Part shown: in pieces, positions 22,048 to 35,471 of the stretch
How positions within the stretch are numbered: the stretch's first letter is position 1
Layout of the letters: each line of letters begins with the position of its first letter
Assembly: GCA_900239685.1 (NCBI GenBank)
Contig: OENT01000035.1
Span: 124,001-188,000, forward strand
DNA: 64,000 nucleotides
From: Rotaria macrura
Taxonomy: Eukaryota > Rotifera > Eurotatoria > Philodinida > Philodinidae
Reading direction: 5' to 3'
The notes under the pieces: generated by a model
Seen by the model: only the letters and a program-made list of their open reading frames with translations
Databases searched by the model: none
What the model was told of the DNA's origin: nothing
Position numbers and translations under genes: made by a program

Positions 22048-25020
22048 TTTTGTTGCTCCTCAAAATTTAATTTTCAAACCTTGAAATCGCGTTGTTAGAC
22101 GACTCTAAGCAGCACAAAATGACTCACATGTGTGTCTCTTTTTTGTTTCTCAATTTTCTTTTCTTTTTCAACAGAACGATGGCATGAAGAATTGTTTTTC
22201 CTTTTTTTTTCTTGACAATGACAATATTCCAAGAATATATCAAAAAATTGCTTCTAGCAGAGTATATAATGAAATAAATCACCTTGACAAAGAAAATTCT
22301 ATTTGCAACGAAATTCTAGGAGATAGTATGATTTCAATGATCATATGCTCGTAAAGTATATTTATATTCACATAGAACAAAAATGAAGCAGAATATTTCA
22401 AGTGAAAATCTTTGAAATATTACATGTGGCATATTTATATAAAATGTATATGTCATCTATTTTCTATTGCTTGTTGTTGATCATATAATGGTGTGAATAT
22501 ATATGAGGAATTTTCTTTGGTACAACTCAATTCGACTTGCTTTAAATGAGATTCATACTACGAAGGAAAAGTAGTACCGAATTCCTAGTGTGCGATTGTT
22601 AACTAATCGATTCATGTTTCAACAATTGGAATGGACTGTATACTTGTAGTAGTACCTGCGATGATCAAAATGAATCATTTTACTACACATGCTAACTCAG
22701 ATTGACTAGAAATAAAAATAAAAATAAGACTTTAATTTTAATGCAAGATTTTGACAACGAAACATCTATAGACAATTTCCAATAGGAAGAACAGAAGAGG
22801 TAATGTGTTAAGAAATTTCGAAAATCTTTAGGTTATACTGGAAAATATCCCTTGCATATTGAATGTCAGTACACATTCATTGTTTTCAATGTCCTTATCG
22901 TAGAATTATGTGAAAAATTTGTAAGTTGACTTTATGTTGTGCAACATCGTTAAGGAAGCAATCTCTCAAAATCCTATGACATCTCATCAACGAATCATCA
23001 AATTTGCGAGTGAAATACCTCCTGTTGCATAGAAAAAATATCGCATAATAATAAGAAGATCGTTTATTATAAAATGGGTAAAATTGAATACTCTTGAATA
23101 CATGAGAAGATGATCAAAGCAATGTGCCTGTTTCATGAACTTTTTCTATATTTAATTTGCAACAATAATATAATAGTATTGTATTGCAAGCGAATGTACT
23201 ACTAAAAAACACAAGATTTCATTTTTTTCAAATATATACCAGACATAATTTTGTCGATTGCTATATATTGAAGCGAAAAATAGATGACTAAAGCGTCTGT
23301 TAGAGAAATTAATTTTGAAAATATCAAATATATTACATGAGAAAGACAAATTTTTAGAATTGTTTTTCGGCTCTCTTTTTGTAAGAAAAAAGCGAACTCG
23401 TGTTTGAGTTCGATGATTAATTTCATCATTCTTCTCGCACATTGTTTCAATTCACACATAATATACCGGCCGAAAAAAGAAACTCAATCAATAGCGAGAA
23501 AAAAATATTTACGTGAACGAAATCGAATATGATTAGATAACTACTTCATTTTTCGGCTCGTTAACTCAATGTGAATCCTGTTTCTTTTTCATGAGGATTA
23601 AATTGCAGCATGCTTACTAAAATATATATGACAACATAAACGAGAGAAATTGACTTAATTGGGAATCAGTATCGTTATTATGCTCTGCTGCAGCGCAAAA
23701 GTCTTTAATAACAGTATGAATGCATATTAAAATAGTTTCTAAAGTTGATCTTTAACTTTTGTCTACGATTAACACATCAAGAAAATGGCTTTATAACATT
23801 GTCGGTTCATTTTAGAGATTATCTAAAAAGCAGAAAAGTAAGACTGAGCACTACATACTGAAATCTCAAATATAAACTGGTGAAACTTTCATTTACTCAC
23901 CACTCGTTACGAATCGGTATCAGCAATATGCATGATGTAACTATGATAGTTACGTCAGTGTTTCTTATTAATTGAGATTATATTAATACATTTACCTAAT
24001 CCGTACACAATACCAATTCCAATGATCACGAAATTGCCTAATCCGATTTTTTTGTTTCATTTGTACTTATACTTATCTGAAAATTGGTGTATCCTTTTTC
24101 GGTCAGTCCAGGAGTGACGGAATCACATAAAAATAGACTTCGATATAGTGTTGTTCAAAGAATTTTTAAAAAACCTGCACTCAGCTATTAGTGTAATAGA
24201 AAAACGGTCCATTAAGAAGTTGTAGCTAAGATGACGCACTACGTGTAGAAAAGAAAAGAAAAGAACATTTGAAATAACTTAGAATTTTTTTAAGCAGGAA
24301 AAAAGCGTCGTGAAAGAATCACGTTTGAAAAAGTGATGAGGCTTTTCAACTTTTATTTTTAGAATTTTACAGATTGCTCCTTAATATTATTAATTGGACA
24401 CCATGCGTGCAGAATTAATGAGGAAAAGAACACTTGAAGTCATTTTTCTGAAAACTCAAAAATTCTGTTTCAAAAGCATGAAGTATATGTTAGACATTGC
24501 TAATTAAGAAATGTTGCATGAAAGCCATGTTATCCACATCGACACGGTAAGATCGAATTCAATAACATTTTCATGGTAGTTAGAAAGAAATGCAAAAATT
24601 TCGGTTCAATTGGACATTTCATCACAAAGATATAGATGGTACAACTGTGGGCACTTGCAGATGACTGTGAAGTAGAGTCCTGTAGAGTAACAGTTCAAAA
24701 TATTTTGATATTCTAAGAAATAATAAGAGTCATGACAAGGATATTTCAACTAAAGATACTTTCGAACATGAGCTATCTTTTCAACGATATTGAAAGTACT
24801 TTATTGACAAATTTTCTTTGATTGGTATTATGACCATTTTTATAAGGTTTGTCCATATAGATAAGACAAGACGGTCGATTCAGTATGTGATAAAATTGTT
24901 TGAAAGTAGTCCTATTTGAATGAGAATATCAGAATACATCGACTGTTGTTCCTAAAAGTTTTTGAAATTGAACTTTGGTACAGAAGAACTTTTTGAACAC
25001 AAATTACAAATAACGAAGTG
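22048..25020. other. Intergenic, no supported gene
   Basis: Short open frames only (for example plus 22130-22354 and minus 23152-23459). None has a recognised domain. Confidence 0.4.
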
Positions 25021-25193
25021 TACTCTGAAAAAATTTAAGGAGTTTTGCACAACGGTATTCGACATCAAAACTTTTTTTAAAAGTTCTACATGAGATGCAG
25101 AACCTCAAAAAAGGTTTCTCAAGTAGCTGTAGAATCCTAAAAAGATTCTCCTATCAGATACCGTTCTACAAAAGTCTCTTTTTTTAGGGTAGC
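25021..25193. repeat. Long imperfect hairpin / foldback element
   Basis: The left arm 25021-25063 and right arm 25150-25193 are imperfect inverted copies. The best block is TTTTGCACAACGGTAT against ATACCGTTCTACAAAA, preceded by a matched A-run. The interior also pairs (GTTCTACATGAGA near 25084 with TCTCAAG-CTGTAGAAT near 25117), so the whole 173 bp could fold into one hairpin. Consistent with a MITE-like foldback element or a hairpin transcript. No ORF. Confidence 0.55.
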
Positions 25194-28100
25194 GTGATTA
25201 TGGCTACGAAAATTGACCACTGTGTCCTCAGATGTTCGATTTATGTAATTCAGATGCATGCCCACATCGGGAAAGATCTAAATTTCAAGTTGCAATTTGT
25301 TCCGACGTTCTTATGAAAAAATGTCAAACTATGGATTATTTTTCAAATCTTGTAAGGAAACATTCAATATACCTAATTTTTCAAGTTTTTACAAGAGAAT
25401 TTCCCTGAGTGGCATCGTCAGTCTATGAAATAAAAATAACGGAAAATCATTAAGGGGCAAACTCTAAATTGATTAGTCAAGCTCTAGAATTGCTTTTATA
25501 AATATTCGAACATCTGCTGAAGATCATAACCAAAGATAAACATAATGTCTTGGGATTAAGTAAAATCGTTTAATTATTCGAAGGTGATTCAGCCATAGTT
25601 CTCTTAACCAGATGGGGAATGTGTATTAAAATGGTCAATGCGTTGGTTGAACAGAGCTCAAAAACTTTTATTCAGTGCACTACCCTTTAGCATAAAGCAA
25701 AAGCAATGACTTTTCATAAAAACGAAATAAAAAGTATTTTTCGTGGCAAAATCACTTTTAGTTCAGCAATCTAATACGTTTAAACACACAAATAGATATT
25801 TGATGAAGTGAAAAAATACAGTCTTCTTGCCATAGTTACGTATTATATCAAAGGCGTGATTAATAAATATGGGAGGTCTCGAAATACTCATATATTTTTT
25901 TTATAAAAGAAGTCTGAAAAACAAGACTATGGTAAAATCTGATTTTCATCACTTATCAGACGCTCCTCTTTCGTATTATTTATTTTTCCAAGGAAAGTTG
26001 TAACTATGTAATTAAGTAAACAATATATTTCTTTATAGTATCAACATTGTTTTTCATGATGATCATATACGCATAGGTTTCTATTGAGTACGTCAACTGC
26101 ACCCAGCAAGATGTACCATTACGTGAACAGACCATTTTTCTATAATTTATAGCAGGTATGTGAATAACTACAGAAGTCACTGTATTCTGACATGAGTGAA
26201 AAAATAATCCCCTGTATGTTTATTTTCAGGAACAATTTTAGATTCTTAATCATTTTCAATCGATTACTTCAGTGCTACTGTAAATAAAAAGCGATTCAAG
26301 ACTTTTTCAAACTACATTAAATCTCATTGATAGCAGTGTTGTATATTTCCTGAAAAAGAAATATAAACTAGATTTTAGAAAGCAGATCATGATAACATAA
26401 GAACATCTCTACACATCCCTATGAAGTATAGAGAGATAGCCGTGAAAAATTCGAAGGTTTGCCAGAAGTTTCTAACATGTTGAGCAGTAATCATTTCAGT
26501 ACAAGACAAGAATATACCGGATGTCTTCATAGTTTCCCTATTTTCTAGTCTATACGGCTCATGAAAAAAAAATCAAAAAGACAAATATCAAAGAGTAGAG
26601 AACCAAGAGGGAACGAACTAACAAAGGTGATTTCAGATATTCAAATCAGTCTGTTCGTGGTTGTTTTTTAACCGAAGCTTAATTTCAAGAATGAATAAAA
26701 CTCTTGATTCATCGCTAAAATTTGTCAAGAAGATGAAAAACATGAATATCCAACAATCAGTAAAATTTTCTTTTAATCATATTTATATAAAGAAAGACGA
26801 ATAACGATTTGTGATTTGCAATTTTCGTTAACTTAACTCACACGTTTTGCTCTCGAAATCCGAGGGCAACTCCACAAAACATTTTCTTTTTCATGATGTC
26901 GATCCCGACGGGTTCTAAATCAGATATTGTTCACTAGTTTCTAATCAATTCTAAACCTTTTTCAATAATATTCATAATGTTCAATATAACAAGAGGTAGA
27001 TTGCGTATGTGATTGCCAAACTTTTCCGATATGTACTTGATGAGAGAGTTCTCTCATGTCAAAAATTAAATGAGAACTTTTATTGTAATTGAGATGGAAT
27101 GCTCTAACTCTTCTGATAGTTTCATATGTAATCTAATGATTAGTTTCATTCAGTTGTGAAATATTTTCCAAAACTTTTCTTGTAGCTCTGTGTGTGCCAC
27201 TGCATAAGTGACATGTAATGGGCTCCGAGATCCTACTCTGATTATCGACGTCAGATTAAGAAGGAGATTTAAAGAATCTTTTTCCGGGTTCATATCTGAC
27301 TTCTATTAGAACAACTGTCAATTACTTTAATTCTCATTAAGAGACAGTATTCACTCATGAGATATTAGAGAATTAAACATTAAAATGCTACTTTTAACAC
27401 TATGCGTCAATTTAAAAAAGAAATCGTGACATCAGAAAGATTTTTACATTAATCATTAGTATCACTTAAAAAAGAAAACAGAATGATCTAGGGAAAATGC
27501 TTTTCATTTAAATCCTCGAACTTATCTTTAGAATTGAGACATAACTTTGTCAAAATTATATAGTTAAACTCTTTAGCAGATACTATTGTTGTGAATCATC
27601 GTGTACAAAAATATTAAAAAAAGATGTCATTATTCGCTTAATTATGATCATTTTTTTTCCTCTCAGCAAATTTTATTCATGCATCGTTATATTTTATTAA
27701 TTTTTCAAGTTCTTCTTTTTACTCAAAAACTTTTTATACACAACGTTTCGGTTGCTTCAAGAACAAAGCATACAAAGAAAAACTCCTGGGACAATATGAG
27801 CTGTTCGTTTCTTAATGAATTGCTCAGTTTTTTTTCATCTCCACAGAATATTAAGAATTGCCATGAATAAAATATTGATAGAATAACAGAAGAAAGTCGG
27901 AGTTTTCGCAGTCGGAATTCGAAAAAAACTGTTTTCAGGATCCGAGTCAGAATCAAATAGCGAGACAGTGCTGATCACTACTGTGTATGTATTAACTAAC
28001 ATGTTGCACTGGAAAATTCCACAAAAGTGACTTAGTGTATTATTCCATATTTACATGTAAGCACCATTCAGTCATGTAGGTATGACTCAGAAGTGACAAT

Positions 28101-28431
28101 TTGATTTATTACGGAAATATATTTATAAATTTTCACCAATTTCTGTGTTTCATTTCCAGTAGCTTTCATCATTTTTCAAAACATGTCTGTAAGAAATAGA
28201 ATTAGACTAGTCTACGCTTATAGATGGCCCAATGGGTTAGATGTTCTTTACAATGTAAATAAGATGTCGCTGTTAAATTATTTTTTCCCATTGATCCATC
28301 ATGGATCTACATATTGTTGATGAATCAATAAATAGATGAATGAAGAAATTGAATAGAAATACAAAATTCTATCGTCGATTGCACATTATAATAGAATTTA
28401 TCAAATATTTGTTTGAAATAATATTGTAGAT
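25194..28431. other. Intergenic, no supported gene
   Basis: A plus-strand frame at 27601-27870 contains a hydrophobic leader (MHRYILLIFQVLLF) followed by a basic segment. It could be a first exon of a secreted protein, but no continuation was found. Otherwise featureless. Confidence 0.4.
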
Positions 28432-29194
28432 ATGATTAATCTATTCAGCATGAAACAATCGCGGTCTGCCGATGGACCAGACCCTGGTGTGAAAAAAGTA
28501 TCAGCAGCACTTCTTCGTGTTACAAAAGGTTATTTGATAACAGTTTCAAAACAATAAACAAGATTTATATTTCTTGTTTTCAGATTTGAGTGAATTAGGC
28601 ACGTTACCACCAACATGTCAAGTAGCATATCCAAACAAAGATGATCTTCTCCATTTTACAGTTACGATTATACCTGATGATGTAAAGCTTTAATGATAAA
28701 TAACGATCTTTTTCAAAACTGTATTTCATAAATTTCTAGGGCTTTTATAAAGGAGGTCGATTTACATTTTCGTTTACGATCGAATCGGAATATCCTCATG
28801 TAGCACCCAAAGTCAAATGTACACAGAAAATTTATCATCCAAATATTGATCTTGAAGGAAACGTTTGTTTAAATATCCTTCGGTATGTTAATCGTGTTTT
28901 TTTTTCATTCAAAGCCCATCTGACTATTTCTTTCAGAGAAGATTGGAAACCAGTCCTAACAATTTTGTCCGTTATTCTCGGCATGGGTTTTCTTTTTTCT
29001 GTAAGATACTTTTTAAATATATTTAGTTAATCATGATTATAATTTATAAGGAACCAAATCCTGATGATCCATTGAATCGAGAAGCAGCTGAAGTATTAAA
29101 AACAAATGTAAACACATTTCGATCAAATGTTACAAAAACGATGGCAGGTGGAACATTGAATGGAGTTCAATTTGATCGTGTACTCATTCGATAA
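28432..29194 (+). CDS. UBE2M: NEDD8-conjugating enzyme UBC12
   Basis: Five exons: 28432-28528, 28584-28681, 28740-28882, 28937-29000 and 29051-29194, totalling 546 nt and 181 residues (human UBE2M has 183). The N terminus MINLFSMKQ matches the UBC12-specific tail that docks on the NEDD8 E1. The E2 core has the HPN tripeptide and the active Cys108 in [18 protein letters not shown]. The enzyme takes NEDD8 from the UBA3-NAE1 E1 and passes it to cullins, which activates cullin-RING ubiquitin ligases. The segment after the active site differs from the usual family pattern: after VLTI it reads [15 protein letters not shown], where the conserved form has NSIIYGLQYLFLEPN. It may be a diverged paralog. 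All introns are 50-58 bp. AATAAA lies at 29219-29224, 25 bp after the stop. Confidence 0.95.
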
Positions 29195-29218
29195 TTTAAT
29201 TCAAAATATTAATTAGAC

Positions 29219-29224
29219 AATAAA
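29219..29224 (+). promoter_or_regulatory. Polyadenylation signal of UBE2M
   Basis: Canonical AATAAA 25 bp downstream of the stop codon. Confidence 0.6.
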
Positions 29225-32200
29225 ATCAAGACATTTATTTATTGGAGAAATTTTCCTTTTGTTTGCTATTGATATTAAAAAAAAAGAAATAAACGTGACT
29301 TCTAGCTGATGTTTTATGTTGATCGAAGTTATTTTCAGAGAAAAACATCGATTTATTATGAGATTATGTTTGATCAATTGAGAAATTACAATCAAAATTT
29401 TGTTTGCTAAAAACTCAATCCCGCTTTTATATTTGCATGCATCTTTACCGCTTCGCTTAATACTTCGTAAATATTTGTTTCTTTTGTTTGAATAAAAAGT
29501 TCATATACCTTCATCCTTGATTTATTAACAACTCATCAGTGATTTCTCATCTTTTTACTGATTATTGACTCGGTCGAATTTCAATTCGTGCTGAGTTGAT
29601 TTTGTAATGTGTCTCTTACGATTCCGGAGATATCATTGAGAATAAAGAATTTGTAAGAAGAGTTTTATCTATTAGTTTCTAATGATAAGTTGTGACTATT
29701 TTGTTGAGTCTTACCTTAAATAAAATTTTAGCATAAAGTTCAAGTTGACATTTTACAGAACCGCAGTAATTCATAGGTTTCTAACGTCATGTTTAAATTG
29801 ATCGACATCGTTTTAGTTTTTTCTATCTCTAGACTGAACTGTAACAACAGCACTTGCATTTTTCACATAAAATAAGTGTTCTGAATAATTCACACATTTC
29901 TACTCACATTCACGATGAGTTATCTGAAGAAAATTATTGTTAAAATGTTTTTAGAGATTGATGTTTAATAGTTTCTACGTGTAAAACTTCTTTCATGATA
30001 AAATATATTTCATACACATAGCTTGAGATGTAGGTCTCGCAGTGATACGACTTACCTTATTTTCTTGCTTTTGCCTGAAAATCCTAATTTTTCAAGATTT
30101 ATCCAAGTAGGATCACGTATATGTTATTTTGACGTGCGACTTTTTTATAGTCAACGTTCCTTATAAATGTTATGAAAATATTCACTGAATGCTCTCTATA
30201 AAAAGAAAGATGATACTCTAATAATTGTTTCTTTTGTCTCTTGCTTTCTTGTAATCAGTTTAAGAATCGATTATTTTCAACTAATTGATTATTGAAAGTA
30301 GCTACTTGATCATTAGTGATTATCATGAGTACTTCGGCGGTATATATATATATATCATACAGTTTACGACTGTTTGTAGCTGCATTGAATCTTGTATTTC
30401 ACTATCTAAACAATTTTCTTGTAAACGCTTTTATTCGTTGATCTATAACATGATTGTTTTGTATGTGCGAAAAGCAAGGATATCAAGAAAAGAGTAATTA
30501 GAAGTCAAAGAAAAAAGTGTGTGTGATTCAGGATACTGATTTGTTTGCTGAAAAGATGGATATAGAATGTTTAAAAATCTGAGAATTTGGATTTTTCGTA
30601 TTTCTCCTTACGGTTAATTTCATGATACAAGTGAGATTTCAGCAAGAAATATATTAGACTTCCATAGTAAAGGATGCCACGTTCCTGTGGAACAGAAAAC
30701 ACATGCACAATGCATTATTAGAGATAAAGAACGAAAAACAAAAAGTAGAACTCGAAGTATGTATTGAAAGAAATATTATCTAGTGATGTCAATTAGATAT
30801 CATAGATTGGCAAAATTTTGTGCAGCCTTCATCCTGAACAATAGTACTATGACAAGACTTAAAATGTTCTGACGTTTTTCTCAAAATGTGACCTACCTAA
30901 TTCCCTGATTTTCAGCTAGAGATCGTTGTGAACCATGGAAATATTATAATTAAAGATGGGATGGGATAGACTTGATGAAAAGAGCCATTACGTATGTATT
31001 TATTGGCATAATACCAACAGTTATTTTCCTTAGTTCGTTACAATAAAATTTGCAAAAATGTCATGATACCGATTTCTATTAGCGACGATCGACATGCAGT
31101 TTATTATGTATGATGCAACATTCAAGATTGGTATCGGCGGATTCGAGATACTAGAAAATAGGAATGTTTCAATATGAGTCACGCAATAGCAGAAAAGACT
31201 TTGTTAGTGCAAATTTATAACAGAAAACATGATTTGAAAGTAGTCCAAGACGATTTTGCGACCTTTGATGGAATACATCAATGGATCAGTCATGTCGTAC
31301 CAGCAAACACAAGTAGAAACGGATCAGAATATTCTTTCAACTGCACTCAATCTGGTCCAGGCATCTTACTTGACAAGTTTATTTAATAAAGGAGAATCCT
31401 GATATATTTTACTTTCTACAGAATCCAAGAGCGAGAAAATTCCTCTAAAAAATGAGAATTAAAAACACAGGGAAGAAATCATTTTTATTATATGGCACAT
31501 AGTATTGTACTGGAACAAGAAATTTCTTTTTTTACTGATGCACCCTGACGTGTCGTGAGTGGGCTCAGAGGTGCAACTATTGAAAATGCTGGATGCCGCA
31601 ATAATGGATTGTGGCAGAGAGTAAAATTGAATACGGATAACGATCCAATAATATATTCAATTTGAATAGAAAAGAGATGAGATGAAGAACTAGACAAGAG
31701 AGTAACTAGCAAGAGTTACGAGAGGAAGAAAGTAGTTTAAGTAGATAAGCTCGAATGGCGAGCAGAAGATATTGAAAGAATGAATATAGGTATATCTCAA
31801 TGAGGAGAGAGATATAAAGTAGAGTGAGTAGATGAAGAAGAAAAAGAGAGAATAATTATGTTATTCTGAATTAACAATTTTAGGCGCAAAGCAATAAGAG
31901 AGAAAAAGGGAGTGAAACTAGAAAGAGAAACAAACAGATGTACACACAACAAGCACAAAGATAACATCAGTGACGATTAGGTCGTCACACACCCCTCTCA
32001 TGACAACAGATTACGCTGAATTATTAATATAGATTGTTTCATTTTTTATGGTAGTATCAGTGATCGATGAAATCACACTTTTCGATTCTAACGTCGACTT
32101 CGAAAATAAACGTTTTCTCGCTTCTGACTACAACTTTGTTAGAGTCAAGTTTAGTATTCCCGTGTGATTTACTACTTGTTAGCGATTTTAGGTGGGGATT

Positions 32201-34009
32201 TGGCTATGAGTTATTTTATTCAAGTTCGTATATAAGTCAATATACAGTTATTTTGTAGCAGTTTGAAAATAAATCGAAAAAGATTTAACCAGAACTTGAC
32301 TGTATAATAGAAACTGAGTGTTTACTATTCAAATACATGTTCTTCTGTAGAAATAGGAATATATTTTTCTTTCAAATCATGCATATCTAAAGACATATAA
32401 GTATAGAAATGAATTATATATATAAATAGAACAAAATCTTCGCGTAGGATTAATTCTATGCTAAGATTCGTTGTTGAAATCTGCAGTAATACTCAAATTA
32501 ACCAACTACTCCCAAATCTGGTGTAATAATTGTGTGGTACTCTCACCTGGAATATCAAGAGTTCTCAAGACTGTGTGTAAGTTTTGGCGTTAATCTCTTC
32601 TCTGATGATCCAAATCCATCTCTCAACCTACACTGGTCTTGTGAGAATAAAATAAAATTAAGTAAGATATTTCACTGCAGCGTCTTAGTATATAAGCTAT
32701 ATCGTTGCATTGATCAAGTTCTACAGGAGGAAATGATGCTAGAAGTGTGACGCTGAGCGAATATTTACTTTTCGAAATATATTGAATATTATCCTCAGAA
32801 TGAGTTTTAAGTAATAATTAAGAAACAATTTGAAAAGGTTCGAAATAAGTGATAATAAAACTGTAATATTCTGATAATAAATGGATATTTTTCCGAAACG
32901 TCTGATCGATTGAGCTAAGTCAATTGTTCTCATCTATAACACTACGTTATTATATACGCAAATGGAGGCGTGTATTATATAATCAGCATAAAAAAGTGTG
33001 TCAGTCAGTATCACTAATTTTTTCTTAGAAATTGATTAAAATTTTGTATTTTTCACAATTGTTTTAAAAGAATTGCCTTGAAAAACTGTAAGCGTATCTT
33101 AAGTTGAGACAATTTTGCTACGAACAAAATGTCTTACAAGAGAATATTTACCATTGGAAACTTTCGTAAACACTAGATAGATTTCTGTAATCAAAGTCGT
33201 AAGCTGTCATTTTCGAATAAGTATGAGCTCGTCATTTGTAGCGTTCGATCCGGCGATACAGTCTGCGTTTATTCAGATAGTATGTTTATGTTTTTTTAAT
33301 ATTCAGTTATGAAATTTTAAGTTCTCCAAAACCTTTTCTCATAGAAATTTTTATTTTGAATCACAAAAAAGTCGGACATATAACGGTTAGGTAAGTATGG
33401 ATAAGATTTTCACAAGAATAGTTTCAGAGATAATTCTCACTTATTACAAAGGAGCACATTGAAATGAATAAATAAATACGCATTGAGGTGGAGATGATTG
33501 GAAAATCCTCGGCATAAGAAATTTTATCGCAGTTTACGATGACGATAGAGTTGTTTCAGTATTTGGAGCTTAAGGTAAATGATGAACGTATGAATGATTC
33601 ATATTTTTATTAAGATTTTGTATCGAACAAATAATGGTTGTATTTCTTTATAGTCAATGCAATCCATAGAAATGTGTATGTCTTTTGTCAACAAAAAAAA
33701 AGAATATCGATCAACGTACACATCCGTTCAAACACAATGAGATACATGCAATAATTGTGAAATACACTATAGTAATATTGACATGTTCAATGATAAAGTG
33801 TCAGCCATATTGAAGTGATTTGATAGAGTCATTTTTTTATTTTATAATTAGTTATATATTAGAGAAAAATAGGATCACGATCATTAGTCTTTAAATGTCA
33901 ATGTATATCAAAATGTTCGAAAATATTTCTGTAGTTCAATTGTAATGATAACGTTCTGATTGTATCGGATGAAATTGAGCACTGATTTTCTTACCAATCA
34001 ACTCATGAC
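29225..34009. other. 4.8 kb intergenic, no supported gene
   Basis: It contains a (TA)n run near 30341-30355, a purine-rich tract at about 31740-31940 with GAGAGA runs, and a short palindrome at 31970-31988. No ORF has a recognised domain. The purine tract and palindrome could be remnants of an LTR element, which I could not confirm. Confidence 0.35.
31970..31988. repeat. Short perfect palindrome GTGACGA-N5-TCGTCAC
   Basis: Two 7-bp arms flank a 5-bp spacer, next to a purine-rich tract and followed by CACACCCCTCTCATGACA. Resembles the ends of some LTRs, but no second LTR copy was found. Confidence 0.4.
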
Positions 34010-34951
34010 TCAATACGGTACAATTGTTGTTTGATGTCGGCCCCAATTTGTAATCCATGGAGTCAATTTCGGGAGTTGACATATACAAATATACGGAAGA
34101 AAAAGACACACCATATAGTTCAAATCAAGAAAATAGTCGTTCTGAATTTCGGCAAGAAAGTCACCACAGCCTAGTGAATGAACGAGACCAACAATGACAC
34201 ATGGTGTCCATGCAATTAAATAAAGAGTTGAAACTGAGAATAATTGAGTTGCCAGTCGTCGTTGATGTTTCCATCTGAATGGCCGGTTCAAATTACTCTT
34301 TTTCAAGACAATACGCATGACAAGCACTAAGTTAGCAAGTGCAGTAATTATAATCGGCATTCCATTATTAAATGCCCAGTCGAATGTACTGAGAACTGGA
34401 TTGAAAAGGAGATAACAATTCGCCAGTCCACACAATCTATTATTGAAATCCCATTGTGTATTATCGCATGGATAAAAAACAATGCTAAATAAGTAAAATA
34501 TTGACGGATAAATGAGAAAGAAAATGAGTGGCAGTTGATATAAAACTAGTCGTGTTCGACAAATTCGTAGAAGTTGTCCATTAAATATTAGCATGTGTCG
34601 TTGAATAGAAACCGTAGCCATCAGAAGTTCACCTGTAGTAAACAGTGTGTAGTCAATAAAAGTCCACCATGTACAATAGACCGATGTAGATGGATCGACA
34701 CGGCCGAGCAAATAGAAGTGAAGAACTTGTGGTAGATCAACTATTACTTGAATAAAATTAACTGTGAGTAAAATCAGCAGAGCCTGATTCTGTGGAGCTT
34801 GAGTCAAAGATCGATGCTTGAAAATGAAAATAAAGACAACTATGGACGATATGATAGCTGGTATTTCTAACATCAATAGGATTACGAATTTGGTGCGATG
34901 TATTGTGAATTTTTCATCGTGAAACACTTCTTCCATATCACTATTATTCAT
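34010..34951 (-). CDS. Orphan rhodopsin-like GPCR, single exon
   Basis: An intact 313-residue frame with seven predicted membrane segments. These are about 22-44, 56-80, 95-115, 134-157, 187-213, 237-259 and 270-292. Cys93 at the top of TM3 could pair with a Cys in loop 2 (CDNTQWDF or RLCGLANC). The DRY motif at the end of TM3 is replaced by QRH (117-119). TM6 carries the WTP form of the family's proline motif, and TM7 lacks NPxxY and ends LPYICICQLPKL. The intron-free structure and degenerate motifs fit the expanded orphan receptors of rotifers. The ligand is unknown, and G-protein coupling is uncertain given the lost motifs. The start ATG gives a short extracellular tail with one possible glycosylation site at Asn3 (NSD is not a strict sequon, so weak). 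Confidence 0.9.
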   Translation of the reverse strand: MNNSDMEEVFHDEKFTIHRTKFVILLMLEIPAIISSIVVFIFIFKHRSLTQAPQNQALLILLTVNFIQVIVDLPQVLHFYLLGRVDPSTSVYCTWWTFIDYTLFTTGELLMATVSIQRHMLIFNGQLLRICRTRLVLYQLPLIFFLIYPSIFYLFSIVFYPCDNTQWDFNNRLCGLANCYLLFNPVLSTFDWAFNNGMPIIITALANLVLVMRIVLKKSNLNRPFRWKHQRRLATQLFSVSTLYLIAWTPCVIVGLVHSLGCGDFLAEIQNDYFLDLNYMVCLFLPYICICQLPKLTPWITNWGRHQTTIVPY

Positions 34952-35471
34952 ATTTGTGATGATTCTAACTACAGATTCTCATAAACTACTTGTATTTGTA
35001 TCGTAATGAATCCATTTGAATAGTTTTCATTGCTAAATATGGAATAGTTTCTGACAGAATAAAGCGTTTTCTTTCTATGTAACTCATCCGAGAAACCATA
35101 CTTGCATATTCGCTTTTTTTCTACAAAAACATTATTTATACTGCGTCTTCAGGGTTTGAGAAGATTAAAAAAACTGAGAAGAGCACTTGTAAAACTTTTT
35201 CAAATATGAATGACGCTTTTTATCTATTCTTTGCTATGTTGCCAACAATCAAGGTGAAAGAACCATTTTGAACAAAGAAGTCATTAAGAGAAATTGACTC
35301 GCTTCTAATTTCATTAATGACAATCAGCATCAAACATGAGGAAGTGATTTGTTTCATCAAGCACCTATTTGTTGATATCTCTTGTTTCTTCTATGATATC
35401 ACTTCTGCTAGTGGTAAAATACACGTATTGCTATGGCAGACTCAAGTTGTCTTTAAGCTACATCTTTTTCA
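34952..35471. other. Intergenic, no supported gene
   Basis: AT-rich upstream region of the GPCR gene. No clear promoter element or ORF of interest. Confidence 0.4.
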
